Source: CAVXGU01 sp963761615
Lineage (GTDB): Bacteria > Acidobacteriota > Vicinamibacteria > Vicinamibacterales > CAVVIG01
Reading direction: 5' to 3'
DNA: 64,000 nucleotides
Assembly: GCA_963761615.1 (NCBI GenBank)
Contig: CAVXGU010000004.1
Location: 558,001-622,000, forward strand
Shown here: one piece after another, positions 9,135 through 19,373 of the stretch
How positions within the stretch are numbered: the first letter of the stretch is position 1
Layout of the letters: every line of letters starts with the position of its first letter
The notes under the pieces: generated by a model
Seen by the model: the letters and a program-made list of their open reading frames with translations, nothing else
What the model was told of the DNA's origin: nothing
The model's database searches: none
Made by a program: the position numbers and the translations under genes

Positions 9135-9168
9135 CGGGGCCGAGGCGTCTGGCCCCTACAATAGCCGG

Positions 9169-10302
9169 ATGACCGAGGCCTATCCGGCGGCCCGCGCCGC
9201 GGCGCCGCGCATCCGGGCGCACTTCGTCCGGCACCTCGAGGCGGCACGCGATCGCGGCCTCTCGCCGTCGACGGTCGTGCCCTCGGTCGACGCGCTCGAG
9301 ACGATCCTGAACGCGGCGTTCTGGGGCAGCCTGCGGCGCGAAGAAGGCTACGTCCCGAAGATCTCGCTCGCGCTCGTGTCCCCGACGCAGGCGCCGGCGT
9401 CGCTGCTCTTCGAGCGGCCGCTGGCGCTCGGCCCCGTGGCGCTGGCGCGTGTCGCGCCGGCGGTCGAGCGTGCCGGTGTGCATCTCGGCGTCTGGCCCGG
9501 CGGCGACGGCCTCGCCGTCTGGGGGACCACGCGCGCGATCCCGACGTACTGCCTGGTCGTCGAAGTCGCCGAGCCGGGGCTCATCGTGGTGAAGCACCAG
9601 CGCGGGGCGGAGGACTCCGGCAAGTTCGTCAACATCGCCGTGCTCGAGGGCGACGAGGTCAAGCTGATCGACGAGGACGCGTCGCGTCGCCCCGAGTGTC
9701 CACCGATTCTCGCGGCCATGCTGGGGGCGGGCGATCGCGACGATCGCGCCGGCGTCAACGTGCCGGTGCAGATCGCGGTATCGATGCGCGCCCATCGCCG
9801 GGGCGGCATCCTGCTCGTCGTGCCGTCGGATGGCGACGCCTGGCGTGAATCGATCGTGAAGCCGATCGCCTACGCGGCGTCTCCGCCCTTTGCCGAGCTC
9901 GCGGACCTGATGGCGGCGGCCCCGGGGGAGTATCCGCACCGCTGGTACGAGGCCGTGGCCGGCGCGGTGGACGTGCTCGGCGGCCTCACGGCCGTCGACG
10001 GCGCCGCGATCATGACCACCCGCTACCATGTCCTCGCCTTCGGCGCGAAGATCGCGAGGCGCGACGCCGCACCGCAGGTCGAGCGGGTCGTGGCGACCGA
10101 ACCGGTCGAGGGCCGCCCGGCGATCGAGCTGCACCCGACCCTGCTCGGCGGCACGCGCCACCTGTCGGCGGCGCAGTTCGTCCAGGATCAGCGCGACGCC
10201 GTCGCGATGGTGGCGTCGCAGGACGGGCGCTTCACGATCTTCGCGTGGTCGCCCTCGGAGGGCATGGTCCACGCCCACCGGGCGGAAGCCCTGTTGCTCT
10301 AG
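9169..10302 (+). CDS. DACNV sensor domain protein with DisA_N-type diadenylate cyclase domain
   Basis: About 377 residues from ATG 9169; a start at 9124 would overlap the previous gene. The N-terminal two thirds match the putative sensor domain called DACNV (FWGSLRREEGYVPKISLA, LLFERPLAL, GTTRAIPTYCLVVEV, GKFVNIAVLEGDE). The C-terminal third carries the hallmarks of a diadenylate cyclase: a DGA motif near residue 277 and a GGTRHLSA motif near residue 328, followed by a strand resembling the DAVxxVxSxxxG segment of DisA_N. In canonical enzymes the second motif is RHR; here it is RHL. A role in making c-di-AMP is therefore likely but not certain. The TAG stop is supplied by repeat copy B. Confidence 0.8.
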   Translation: MTEAYPAARAAAPRIRAHFVRHLEAARDRGLSPSTVVPSVDALETILNAAFWGSLRREEGYVPKISLALVSPTQAPASLLFERPLALGPVALARVAPAVERAGVHLGVWPGGDGLAVWGTTRAIPTYCLVVEVAEPGLIVVKHQRGAEDSGKFVNIAVLEGDEVKLIDEDASRRPECPPILAAMLGAGDRDDRAGVNVPVQIAVSMRAHRRGGILLVVPSDGDAWRESIVKPIAYAASPPFAELADLMAAAPGEYPHRWYEAVAGAVDVLGGLTAVDGAAIMTTRYHVLAFGAKIARRDAAPQVERVVATEPVEGRPAIELHPTLLGGTRHLSAAQFVQDQRDAVAMVASQDGRFTIFAWSPSEGMVHAHRAEALLL

Positions 10303-10400
10303 CGCGGTTTTCGTTTCGCTGTAGCGGCCGACCTTCAGGTCGGCTTCGCATTGGCGGACCTGAAGGTCCGCGGCTACCCCGATCTCGAAAACGCCGTAGC
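10300..10400 (-). repeat. REP-like double-palindrome element, copy B
   Basis: This copy is in inverted orientation. It fills essentially all of the space between two convergent stop codons: its CTAG end provides the TAG of the DACNV gene and its other end abuts the TGA of dut. Palindromes lie at 10325-10342 and 10353-10370. Confidence 0.9.
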
Positions 10401-10401
10401 C

Positions 10402-10851
10402 TCAGTGTCCCGTATGTCCGAAGCCGCCGGAGCCCCTGGGTGTCTCCGGAAGCTCCGCGACGATCTGCCACTCCACCTGCGCCACCGGAGCGATGACGAG
10501 CTGGGCGATCCGCATCCCCGAGGTGACGATGAACGGCTCGGGACCGTGATTCACGAGCAGCACCTTCACCTCGCCGCGGTAGTCGCTGTCGATCGTTCCA
10601 GGCGCGTTCAGCACGGTGACGCCGTGGCGGCTGGCCAGGCCCGATCGCGGCCGCACCTGGCCCTCGAACCCCGGGGGAATCGCGATCGCAAACCCGCAGC
10701 CGATGAGCTGCCAGCGTCCGGGCTCGAGACGCACGGGGGCGTCGATGGCGGCGGGCAGATCCATGCCGGCGGCTCGCTCCGAGAAGTACTCCGGGAGCGG
10801 AGCGTCCGCCGATCCGGCGAAACGGGTGATGGGTACGCGCAGCGTCGGCAT
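10402..10851 (-). CDS. dut: dUTP diphosphatase
   Basis: A 149-residue trimeric dUTPase, hydrolysing dUTP to dUMP and pyrophosphate to keep uracil out of DNA. The five family motifs are present: AAGMDLPAA, RPRSGLASRHGV, GTIDSDYRGE with the catalytic Asp, GMRIAQLVI, and the C-terminal glycine-rich RGSGGFGHTG that closes over the nucleotide. The length is normal. The C-terminus is immediately followed by repeat copy B. The membrane-protein gene upstream (start at 12631) may be co-transcribed. Confidence 0.95.
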   Translation of the reverse strand: MPTLRVPITRFAGSADAPLPEYFSERAAGMDLPAAIDAPVRLEPGRWQLIGCGFAIAIPPGFEGQVRPRSGLASRHGVTVLNAPGTIDSDYRGEVKVLLVNHGPEPFIVTSGMRIAQLVIAPVAQVEWQIVAELPETPRGSGGFGHTGH

Positions 10852-10866
10852 GGGGGAGTCCGGGGG

Positions 10867-12631
10867 TCAGTATAGCGAACGACGGCGCCAGAGCCAGGCA
10901 GCCGCGGCCAGCCCCGACACGAGGAGCAGCGCCCCGCCCCCCAGGCCGGGCGGGAAGAACGAGAAGGCGAACGTGCCGGCCGCCCCAGGGAGGAGGACGA
11001 CCGAGGGCCGCCCCGATCGATCCCGCACGACCGGGCCCGCCGTGCTGCTCCAGCCCTCGACATCGTTCTCGTTGAGCATGATCGCGGCCGGCGCGTCGCC
11101 GACGGTTACCGCGAACTCCACGCGGTTCGGAGAGAAGCGGGTCCTGAAGATCCGGGCGTCGCCGTTGGCCACCACGATCGGCTGCCGCGGGTTGGCGACC
11201 CGGCGCACCTCGAGGGGCTCGTAGCAGTTGTAGAACGCCTGACCGGACATGAGCGACCGGAACATCTTCGATCCCGCGCCGGTCGGATTGCGTTCCAGGT
11301 CGTACGTCGGCGGTCCCGGCCGCGCCAGCAGGTGGAAGCCCGCCGGCGCCGGATCGAAGCGAAACAGGTTCTCGAAGCGCCACCGATTGGCTAGGGCGAG
11401 CTGCCCGACGATCGCGGCGGCGAGGACAGCCGCCGTCACGCCGGCCGTCCGGCCGGCGAGCAGCGGGTCCAGGCCCCGCGCCGCCCATCCGGCGGCGACG
11501 ACCCCGAACAGGGCGAACGCAATGCTGAAGCGACTGGGAATGCGGAAGCTCGAGAAGAACGGGAGGCGGGAGAGGAGCGCCGCCGGCGCGACACGGCTGA
11601 AGTTGCCGAAGGAGACGACGAGGAGCGCGAGGGCGGTGATCGAGATCGCTCGCCCGATCCAGGGCTCGCGACGCCCGGGCCGGATCAGCGTCCACACGAG
11701 GCCGAATGCAATCGCGAGCCCGCCCGGCCAGCCCACGTAGTTGCCGTACTCCTGCCACCCGTAATGCTGGCCGGGAAACGGCGGGTCGTCGGCGTGATCG
11801 GCGTCGAAGTAGGTGTGCCAGGCGATCTGCGCCGAGATGCGGTCCGCGGATCGCGATCTCGCGTCCACGAACCGATCGCTCGTGACGAAGAGGGACGTCG
11901 GGACCAGCCGCGGGCCGGCGCAGGCGGCGCCGACGCCGAGGACGACCGCGGCGACGACCACCGGACGCCAGTCGCGCCACAGGAGGCCGGCCGACGCGGC
12001 GAACACGCTCGTCGAGACGATGACGAGCGGCACGACGTGAAGCCCGCCCGCGTACACGATCCACGCGAAGACACCGGCGCCGGCGACCGCGTCGCGCAGC
12101 GAACCCGACCGGAGCGAGTGCAGGAGGAACAGCAGCAGAAGCGGCAGGTAGAACGCCGGGAGGAAGACGCTGTGCCCCGCGGCGACGTGCAGCGCCAGGG
12201 CGCCCGAGAGCACGAACACCGACGAGAGGCACACCACGAGCGGCAGCGACGAGAGGCCGACCCCTTCGGTGAGCAGCAGGTGCATGCCCACGAACCCGAC
12301 CACGTAGTGGATCACCACGTTCACCTTCATCGCCAGCGCGAGCGGCATCAACCCGGCGAGCGGGTACGCGGGGCTCACCAGCGCGACCTGCGGGTTCTGC
12401 CACAGCACGTCTCCCCCGCAGTACCACGGGTTCCAGAACGGGGGTTGGCCGGTACTCGACGATGCTCTTGAGCACCGACCCGTAATAGAACAAGTGCTGA
12501 TCCCAGTCGAAGAGTCCGAGGTTGTCGGGGTGCGAGAAGAGCGGCGCACAGAACGCCACGCTGATGGCGGCGTACAGCAGGCCGAGGAAGGTTGGACGTC
12601 TCCAGCGGGCGACCCGCCAGCGATGACCCAC
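10867..12631 (-). pseudogene. Polytopic membrane protein (YfhO/glycosyltransferase-like), frameshifted
   Basis: The reading frame opens at ATG 12631 with a signal-anchor helix and a conserved FDWDQHLFYYGSVLKSIVEY segment. It must then shift by one base near 12440-12452 to continue as PFWNPWYCGGDVLWQNPQ and about ten hydrophobic helices down to the TGA at 10867. The FWNPWYCGG motif and helix pattern match large bacterial YfhO-like or glycosyltransferase-39-like membrane proteins of unknown substrate. The shift lies either at a run of five G (12440-12444) or at CGGTAC (12450-12455). Everything downstream is intact, so a sequencing indel is as likely as a true lesion. Confidence 0.72.
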
Positions 12632-12714
12632 GGCGCGATATTCTAGCGCCGGTTCCCCGCTCGCCCCGTTGCCCGCGGAGCGTGTACCGTAAGGAGAACG
12701 TCAGGAGGCAGGGC

Positions 12715-13722
12715 ATGCAAATCGGAATGGTCGGGCTGGGGCGCATGGGCGCCAACATGGTGCGCCGCGTCATGGCTCGCGGCATCCGCTGCGCGGGCTT
12801 CGATCCGTCACCCGGTGCCGTGAAGGCGGTCGCGCAGGACGGCATGACGGCGTGCGGCTCCCTCGCCGAGCTGGTGGACGCCCTCGAGGCGCCCCGCGCG
12901 ATTTGCCTGATGGTGCCGGTCGGCGTCGTCTCGCGGGTGCTCGACGAGCTCGTGCCGCTGCTCGGCGCGGGCGACGCCGTCATCGACGGCGGGAACTCGC
13001 ACTACCAGGACGACATCACCCGCTTCGACCGCCTGCGCGCCCTCGGACTGCACTACGTGGACATGGGGACGAGCGGCGGCGTCTGGGGGCTCGAGCGCGG
13101 CTTCTGCCTGATGATCGGCGGCGAGCCGGAGATCGTCGGTCGCCTGGATCCGTTCTTCGCCGCCCTGGCGCCCGGCGCGGACGCGGTGCCCCCGACGCCT
13201 GGCCGGCCCGACGACACGGCCGCGAAGGGCTACCTGCACTGCGGCCCTCCTGGCGCCGGCCACTTCGTGAAGATGGTCCATAACGGAATCGAATACGGGA
13301 TCATGGCGGCGTACGCCGAGGGCCTCAACATCCTCAACCACGCGAACGCAGGCAGGACCGACCGCCCCGTCAACGCGGAGACGGCGCCGCTCCGGCACCC
13401 GGAGTGGTATCGATACGAGCTCGACCTCGGCGCCATCGCGGACGTCTGGCGGCGCGGCAGCGTGATCGCGTCGTGGCTGCTCGACCTCACGGCCGCCGCC
13501 TTTGCCAAGGACCCGGCGCTCGGCGGCTTCGAGGGCCGGGTGTCGGACTCGGGCGAGGGCCGCTGGACGCTGGAGGCCGCCAACGAACTGGCCGTGCCCG
13601 CGCACGTCCTGGCGTCGGCGCTCTTCGAGCGGTTTGCGTCGCGCGGCGAAGGCGAATTCGCCGACAAGGTGCTCTCGGCGATGCGCTTCGGCTTCGGCGG
13701 CCACGTGGAGGTCAAGTCATGA
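12715..13722 (+). CDS. gnd: 6-phosphogluconate dehydrogenase, decarboxylating
   Basis: A 335-residue short-form (GndA/YqeC-type) enzyme converting 6-phosphogluconate to ribulose 5-phosphate with CO2 release. The N-terminal Rossmann motif is GMVGLGRMGANM. The substrate loop DGGNSHYQDD, the signature YVDMGTSGGVWGLERG and the catalytic GPPGAGHFVKMVHNGIEYG are all present. ATG 12715 follows AGGAGG. The next gene starts within its stop (ATGA overlap), so gnd-zwf-pgl form one operon for the whole oxidative pentose phosphate branch. Confidence 0.95.
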   Translation: MQIGMVGLGRMGANMVRRVMARGIRCAGFDPSPGAVKAVAQDGMTACGSLAELVDALEAPRAICLMVPVGVVSRVLDELVPLLGAGDAVIDGGNSHYQDDITRFDRLRALGLHYVDMGTSGGVWGLERGFCLMIGGEPEIVGRLDPFFAALAPGADAVPPTPGRPDDTAAKGYLHCGPPGAGHFVKMVHNGIEYGIMAAYAEGLNILNHANAGRTDRPVNAETAPLRHPEWYRYELDLGAIADVWRRGSVIASWLLDLTAAAFAKDPALGGFEGRVSDSGEGRWTLEAANELAVPAHVLASALFERFASRGEGEFADKVLSAMRFGFGGHVEVKS

Positions 13723-15110
13723 CGACGCCCTCCGGTCCGGCGCCGGACGCGCTGGTGCTCTTCGGCATCAGCGGCGACCTGGCGCACAAGAAGATCTTCC
13801 CCGCGCTGCTGGGCCTCGTACGGCGCGGACGGCTCGACATCCCGGTCATCGGCGTGTCCAAGGCGGACTGGACCCACGATCAGCTCGTCGCGCGCGCGCG
13901 CGACAGCGTCGCCGCGCGGCGCGACGTCGACCCGGAAGCCTTCGAAAAGCTCGCCGCGCTGCTCCGCCACGTGTCGGGCGACTACAAGGACCCCGGCACC
14001 TTCACCCGCCTGCGGGACGCGATCGACGGGTCCAAGCACCCGCTGTATTACCTCGCCATCCCGCCTGGCCTGTTCCCGGTCGTCATCGAACAGCTGTCCG
14101 CCGGGGGGGGCACCGAGTCGGCGCGCGTCGTGGTGGAGAAGCCGTTCGGCCGCGATCTCGACTCGGCGCGTGCGCTGAACAAGACCCTGCTGGCTGCGTT
14201 TCCCGAGCAGTCCATCTTCCGAATCGATCACTTTCTCGGGAAGGAGGCCGTGCAGAACATCCTGTACTTCCGGTTCGCCAACGCCTTCCTCGAGCCGATC
14301 TGGAACCGCCAGTACGTCGACAGCGTGCAGATCACCATGGCCGAGCAGTTCGGCCTCGAGGGGCGGGGCCGCCTGTACGAGGAGCTCGGCGTCGTGCGCG
14401 ACGTGATACAGAACCACCTGCTCGAAGTGGTGAGCTACCTCGCCATGGAAGCGCCGTCGTCCACCTGGGCCGAGGCCATTCGCGACGAGCAGGCGAAGGT
14501 GCTGCGGACGATCCGGCCGCTGGCGCTCGACGAGATCGTCAAGGGGCAGTTCGCCGGCTACCACGACGCGAAGGGCGTGGCGGCCGATTCCCGGGTCCCG
14601 ACCTACGCGGCGCTCCAGCTGCACATCGACTCGTGGCGCTGGGAGGGTGTGCCGTTCGTGGTCCGCGCCGGCAAGGCCCTGGCCACGACCTGCACGGAAG
14701 TCGTCGTGGAGCTGAAGCCGGCGCCGCCCGTCGTGTTCCAGGAGGCGCGCCCCGCCGACGGCAACTACGTGCGCTTCCGCCTCACGCCCAATCTCGCGAT
14801 TGCCATCGGCGCGCGCGCCAAGCGACCGGGGGAGGCCATGACGGGGGAACTCGTCGAGCTCTCGGTCGTCGAGGGGCCCGAGCAAGGCAGCGGGGGGCGC
14901 ATGGACGCGTACGAGCGTCTCATCGGCGACGCCCTGGCGGGCGACTCGACCCTGTTCGCCCGGCAGGACATCGTCGAACAGTCGTGGGCGATCGTGGATC
15001 CCGTCCTGGCCGACGACCAGCCACCGCTGCCGTACGAGCCCGGCACCTGGGGGCCCGCGGACGCCGATCGCCTCGTCGCCGGAGTGGGCGGATGGACGCG
15101 GACGTTGTAG
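13719..15110 (+). CDS. zwf: Glucose-6-phosphate 1-dehydrogenase
   Basis: A 463-residue enzyme oxidising glucose 6-phosphate to 6-phosphogluconolactone. The nucleotide-binding motif is LFGISGDLAHKK. The substrate motif RIDHFLGKE contains the catalytic His, and EKPFGRDL is also conserved. The start ATG overlaps the gnd stop and the stop overlaps the pgl start by 19 bases, indicating translational coupling. The length is slightly below the usual 480-500, with no missing core motif. Confidence 0.95.
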   Translation: MTTPSGPAPDALVLFGISGDLAHKKIFPALLGLVRRGRLDIPVIGVSKADWTHDQLVARARDSVAARRDVDPEAFEKLAALLRHVSGDYKDPGTFTRLRDAIDGSKHPLYYLAIPPGLFPVVIEQLSAGGGTESARVVVEKPFGRDLDSARALNKTLLAAFPEQSIFRIDHFLGKEAVQNILYFRFANAFLEPIWNRQYVDSVQITMAEQFGLEGRGRLYEELGVVRDVIQNHLLEVVSYLAMEAPSSTWAEAIRDEQAKVLRTIRPLALDEIVKGQFAGYHDAKGVAADSRVPTYAALQLHIDSWRWEGVPFVVRAGKALATTCTEVVVELKPAPPVVFQEARPADGNYVRFRLTPNLAIAIGARAKRPGEAMTGELVELSVVEGPEQGSGGRMDAYERLIGDALAGDSTLFARQDIVEQSWAIVDPVLADDQPPLPYEPGTWGPADADRLVAGVGGWTRTL

Positions 15111-15805
15111 TCGCGGACCCGGGCACGCTCGCGGATCGGCTGGCCGCGGTGCTCGAGGCCGACGCCCGATCGGCGTTGGCGGAGCGCGAGGCGTTCACGC
15201 TCGCGCTGTCCGGCGGATCGGTGGCAACCGAGCTCTTTCCGAGGCTCGCGGCGGCCGACGTGGACTGGGATCGGACCGAGTTCTTCTGGGTCGACGAACG
15301 GGGCGTGCCGCCAGCCAGCCCGGAATCGAACTACGGGGTGGCCGCCGCGCTCTGGCTCTGGCCGGCAGGTGTGCCGCCCGAGCGGGTCCACCCCATGCCG
15401 GCCGACGATCCCGATCTCGCGCGGGCGGCTCGACGCTACGCCGCCGAGTTGGAGCGGCGTGCCGGCCAGCCGCCACGTCTGGATCTCGTGATCCTCGGCG
15501 TCGGTCCCGACGGGCATGTCGCCTCGCTGTTTCCCGGACACCCGACGCTCGACTCGGAAGCGCTCGTCGTGGCGGTCGAGGATTCTCCCAAGCCGCCGCG
15601 CCGCCGGCTGAGCCTGACCCTTCCCGTGCTCACCGGCGCGCGCCGCATCGTCGTCGGCGCCTTCGGCGAATCGAAAGCCGAGGCGATCCGCGCCGCACTC
15701 GAGGATCCCGCCTCTCCGCTCCCCGTCGCCCGGCTTGCCCGCCTCGCCGCCCGTCCGCTCTTTCTGCTCGATTCCCACGCGGCCTCGCAGCTGACTCGGC
15801 CTTGA
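15092..15805 (+). CDS. pgl: 6-phosphogluconolactonase
   Basis: A 237-residue lactonase of the DevB/Pgl type, hydrolysing 6-phosphogluconolactone. Recognisable blocks are LALSGGSV, the FFWVDERGVPPASPESNYG segment binding the phosphate end, and LGVGPDGHVASLFPG with the catalytic His. It overlaps zwf, completing the gnd-zwf-pgl operon. Confidence 0.94.
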   Translation: MDADVVVADPGTLADRLAAVLEADARSALAEREAFTLALSGGSVATELFPRLAAADVDWDRTEFFWVDERGVPPASPESNYGVAAALWLWPAGVPPERVHPMPADDPDLARAARRYAAELERRAGQPPRLDLVILGVGPDGHVASLFPGHPTLDSEALVVAVEDSPKPPRRRLSLTLPVLTGARRIVVGAFGESKAEAIRAALEDPASPLPVARLARLAARPLFLLDSHAASQLTRP

Positions 15806-15813
15806 CGCGCCGG

Positions 15814-15925
15814 GGTGCCCGGCGCTCACGCAGCACGGTGCCGGGCGCTGACGCCACAACGGGCTGGACGCTGACGCGGCACGGTGCTCGGCTTTCGCAC
15901 GGCAGGGTGCTGCGGTTGTGAAGCA
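15814..15925. repeat. Degenerate tandem repeat, about five units of 21-24 bp
   Basis: Units begin with GGTGC or GGCTG and end in GCAC/GCAG (for example GGTGCCCGGCGCTCACGCAG and GGTGCTCGGCTTTCGCACGG). They decay progressively toward the minus-strand gene. The repeat fills the 180-bp convergent spacer between pgl and the TonB-dependent receptor. No coding potential or clear hairpin terminator was found. Confidence 0.55.
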
Positions 15926-15985
15926 CGCTCAGCCTGAGGCCCCGCACTCTTCAGCGTCAGTTCCAAGCACCGTGCGTCAGCCCGC

Positions 15986-18334
15986 TCAGAAGCGATACGA
16001 CACGTTCACATAGACGTTGCGTCCGGGCTCCCGGACCCGGACCGTCGAGCGGAACGGATCCCGCAGGTACGAGAGATAGTCGAGATAGAGCTTGTCGAAG
16101 ACGTTGTCGATGTCGAATGTCAAACGCAGCGACCTGATCTGACGCCCCGCGCGCAGATTGAGCACGCCGTAGCCGGGCGTCGGCTGTTCCAGCAGGTCGC
16201 TGTCGACGTGCCGCTGGGAACCGGCCACGAGGAGTTCCGCCTCGCCAAAGACCATTCCCCGATCGTACCGGAGCCCCAGCGAGCCGTTGAGCGGCGGAAT
16301 CTCGGGGAGGTTGGTGCCGGTGATCCCGTGACCCGGGTCTGGCGTCTTCGGTACCGCGTGTGTACGCCGCCTTGGCCGTCGCGAACCAGCGATCGGACAG
16401 CGAGTAGGTGACGCTGGCCTCGCCGCTCGTCATGCGGGCGCTCACGGCCTGGTACGACTGTGCGGTTTGATTCATCACGCCGCTGACCGCGTTGATCTTC
16501 GGTTGCGGTCCGACCGTGATGAAGTTGTCGAGCCAGTCGCGGTAGACGCTGACGGAGGCGACCGCTCGCCGATACTGATACGTGACGTCGGCGTTGACGC
16601 CCGTGTTGCCGGTGGGCGCGAGCGCCGGGTTGCCCACCCAGTCCGACCCCATGCGCTGGAGGCCGTAATAGCGCTCCTGCGGATCGGGCACCCGCTCGGT
16701 GTGGCCGATGCCGCCGCCGATTCTCAGGCTGTCCGAGGCGCGATGAGTCACGCGGAGGCTTCCCGACGGCATCACGTCCGACGCCGAGGTCGATCGGGTT
16801 CCGTTGTAGGCGAAGTACAGATTCGTGTTTGCCTTGCCCGGGTCGGCCGCGCTGTGCGCCCAGTCCAGGCGGCCGCCGAGGTCCAGGCGCGTCGTCGCGG
16901 AGAGCGACCGACTGTACGCGACGTACGCGCCGACGCTGTCCGTGGTGACATCGGGGATGGCGTATCGAGGCTGGAACTGACTGGCCATCATCGACGTCGT
17001 GGCGTTCCAGGTCACCGGCGCGACACTTCGACGCCGGCGGTGACGCCGGCAATGTCGGCCTGGACCTTCCCGCCCGCCACGCTCGAATCCGCTTGGGTCA
17101 TCATGCTGTACGGCCGCGGCGAGCCGATCGACGAGGTGCGGAATTGATCGGTCATCGCGTGGGACACGCGCGTGTAGTACGCCTCCGAGGAGAACGCCCT
17201 GATTCGTCCGCCTTCGTTCGGCACGTCGTAGCCGACCCTGAACCGGTCGGCGTGGTCGCCGGTGGCGTCCATCTGCAGGTACGGGTACAGCACGTCGTTG
17301 GCCTGCTGGCCGGTGTACGAGACCTGGACGGTGTGCCCGGCGCGCGGCGACAGAAACAGCTGGAGCCAGCCGGTGTTCGCCCCGAACGCCTGCGAGTCGA
17401 TGCTGGCCGGGCGGTAGTTCGCGTAGTCGGTGAATCTCGCGCCGGAGGCGTCGCGATAGGGATTCGACGCCCGGTACGAGTAGCCGCCAAGCAGGGACCA
17501 GCGGCGGCTCCCGTACGACATCGTGCCGGACGGGTTGAGGTAGCCGAACGACCCGGCGGAGACGTTCGATTCCGAGTGGAATCCCTCCGTCGGCTTCTTC
17601 GTCACGATGTTGATGACGCCGCCCAGGCTGCCCGGGTTCAGGACGTCGAACGGCCCCTTGCCGACCTCGATGTGATCGACTTCGGCGAAGTCCGCGTGGA
17701 AGACGGCCGGATCCATGTCGTTGGGGCAGGCGCCGTACACTGTCTGGCCGTCGATGAGAACGGTGAGGTCCTTCCCGCGGTACCCGTGCAGGACCACGTC
17801 GTTGCCCAGGCCGCCCTTGCGGATCATCGAGATGCCGTTCATGTGGGACAGGGCCTCGCCGATGTCACGCGCCGTGCTCTCGCGGATCTCGGATGCCTGG
17901 ATGTCGTCCCGCGTTTCTGGCGCGACCACGCTCACGACGTCCTTGTAGGTGGCCGGCGCCATCGTGAAGTCCACTTCGCGGGTCTGTCCCTCGGCCACGA
18001 CCAGGTCCCGAAGGATCTGCGTCTGGAACCCGTCCAGGTCCGCGCGGACCTCGTAGCGCCCCGGCGGGAGCCCGGTCCCGCGATAGCCGCCGTGTTCGCC
18101 GGTGACCACGGTCACGCTCGCGCCGCTCTCGGCCTCGGTGATCGTCACGACGACGCCAGGCAGGCGCGCGGCGTCCGGATCCGTGACGAAGCCTGTGACC
18201 GCGCCGGGATCCGCGAGCCCGGGCGCCGCCTCGGGACGCGGGGGCGTTTGCGCCGCACCGGGCGGTGGAAATGACAGGACGAAAGACAGGAGCGCCACTC
18301 CTGCGACTGCCGACCGATGAGCTCGTGATCGCAT
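15986..18334 (-). pseudogene. TonB-dependent outer-membrane receptor with carboxypeptidase-regulatory domain, two compensating frameshifts
   Basis: The gene starts at ATG 18334 behind GAGGAGG. A signal peptide is followed by a CarboxypepD_reg-like domain (VTGFVTDPDAARLPGVVVTI), a plug domain (VLHGYRGKDLTVLIDGQTVYG, GPFDVLNPGSLGGVINI) and a beta-barrel ending in the terminal Phe of NVYVNVSYRF. The barrel changes frame near 17013-17025, where a base seems missing, and returns near 16345-16355, where a base seems extra. The three pieces together make a normal-length receptor. Together with the MerR-controlled genes upstream it is probably a metal (copper-type) receptor. Whether the lesions are real or sequencing errors is open. 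Confidence 0.8.
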
Positions 18335-18427
18335 ACACACACCCTCCTCGAGATGACGTGATCGCGGGGCGGACCTCCCGCCACGCGGCCGGCGGACGCC
18401 GGGCATCGACACGACGCGAACGAGGAG

Positions 18428-18814
18428 TTACGCGCGAGGCGGGGGTGCGTCGGGGACGAGGAACAGGTCGAGGGGGCGACTCCGGGCGGGCTGGACGGCC
18501 CGTTCGCCGAGAGACGGCTCGGCGGCGGCGCGGGTGGGTGCCGTGAGGACCGCGCTGTCGCCGAGCAGCGATGCGATGACGGTGAGGCCGTCGTCGGAGG
18601 CGCTGCGGCACGAGCACGCGTTGGAGTCGTGGCCCGGCGCCGCGTGATGCATCGGGCACTCCACGCCGTCGCCGTGGGCGCACGTGCACTGGACGGCCGA
18701 GGCGTCACTCGACGCGCCGGCGCACAGGGCGACCGGGGCGGCGCTCACGAACGTGAGCTGGAGTGCGAGCCAGCCGCCGGCGAAACGCGTGAGCCGATGA
18801 CGTATCGCTCGCAT
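18428..18814 (-). CDS. Exported Cys/His-rich protein, putative metal-binding
   Basis: A 128-residue protein with a signal peptide, then a dense Cys/His cluster at about residues 44-70 (VQCTCAHGDGVECPMHH and SNACSCRS) and a Pro-rich tail. The cluster looks like a metal-binding site; the rest is low complexity. I cannot name a family. It lies between the TonB-dependent receptor and an exported His/Met-rich protein, downstream of a MerR-type promoter. That context suggests periplasmic copper or a similar metal. Confidence 0.7.
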   Translation of the reverse strand: MRAIRHRLTRFAGGWLALQLTFVSAAPVALCAGASSDASAVQCTCAHGDGVECPMHHAAPGHDSNACSCRSASDDGLTVIASLLGDSAVLTAPTRAAAEPSLGERAVQPARSRPLDLFLVPDAPPPRA

Positions 18815-18823
18815 CGGGAGTGG

Positions 18824-19367
18824 CTACTTCTGCACCGTAACCGGATCGCCGGTCTCGTGCTCCGTGATTTGATACCGGAGGAAGTCGTGGATGGCGTCCA
18901 GGGCGTTGGCGTTCGACGAGGCAATCCGGACGACGCCCCCGTGCCCGGTGGCCTCGGTACGTGTACGTGATCGCCGCCTCGAGGCGCTGCATCGTCGCCA
19001 CCCCGGGCGGCATTTCGCCGTGGGTCATGAGCGGTTTCTCGAAGTCGCCCTGCGCGAACGCCCTGGCGATCTCCTGCAGGTGCGTCCGGATCTGAGCGAG
19101 GGTCGTCTCGTCGGCCGCGTCGTTGGCGTCGACGGCGATTGCGCCACCCTCGGCGGTCAGCGTGAAGTGATGCGTGGCCTTGTCCTGGTCGAAGCCCATG
19201 GCCATCTGGCCGCGCTGTTTCAGTTCGGCCTCCTTCTTCATCTGCGCCATGTGCTCTTCGTGCGTCATCCCGGCAGGCATGGCTGGATGCTGCTGGGCCG
19301 CGGCGACGGGCCCGACGACGATGCCGACGACGGCGAGGATCAGCGAGAGCCGGGTCAGGACTTTCAT
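18824..19367 (-). pseudogene. Exported His/Met-rich protein in metal-responsive unit, one frameshift
   Basis: ATG 19367 gives a signal peptide, then a His/Met-rich start to the mature chain (QQHPAMPAGMTHEEHMAQM) and a conserved segment reading DQDKATHHFTLTAEGG. Near 18955-18960 the frame must shift by one base to continue as EATGHGGVVRIASSNANALDAI and reach a natural ending at TAG 18824. The His/Met content suits periplasmic copper handling. ATG 19367 lies almost on the predicted transcription start of the MerR-type promoter, so the message may be leaderless. The frameshift may be a sequencing error. Confidence 0.7.
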
Positions 19368-19373
19368 GACACC

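Noticed and set aside
16208..17147. Plus-strand frames across the broken receptor as alternative genes
   Set aside because: The minus strand holds continuous receptor motifs across the three frames; the plus frames are composition shadows.
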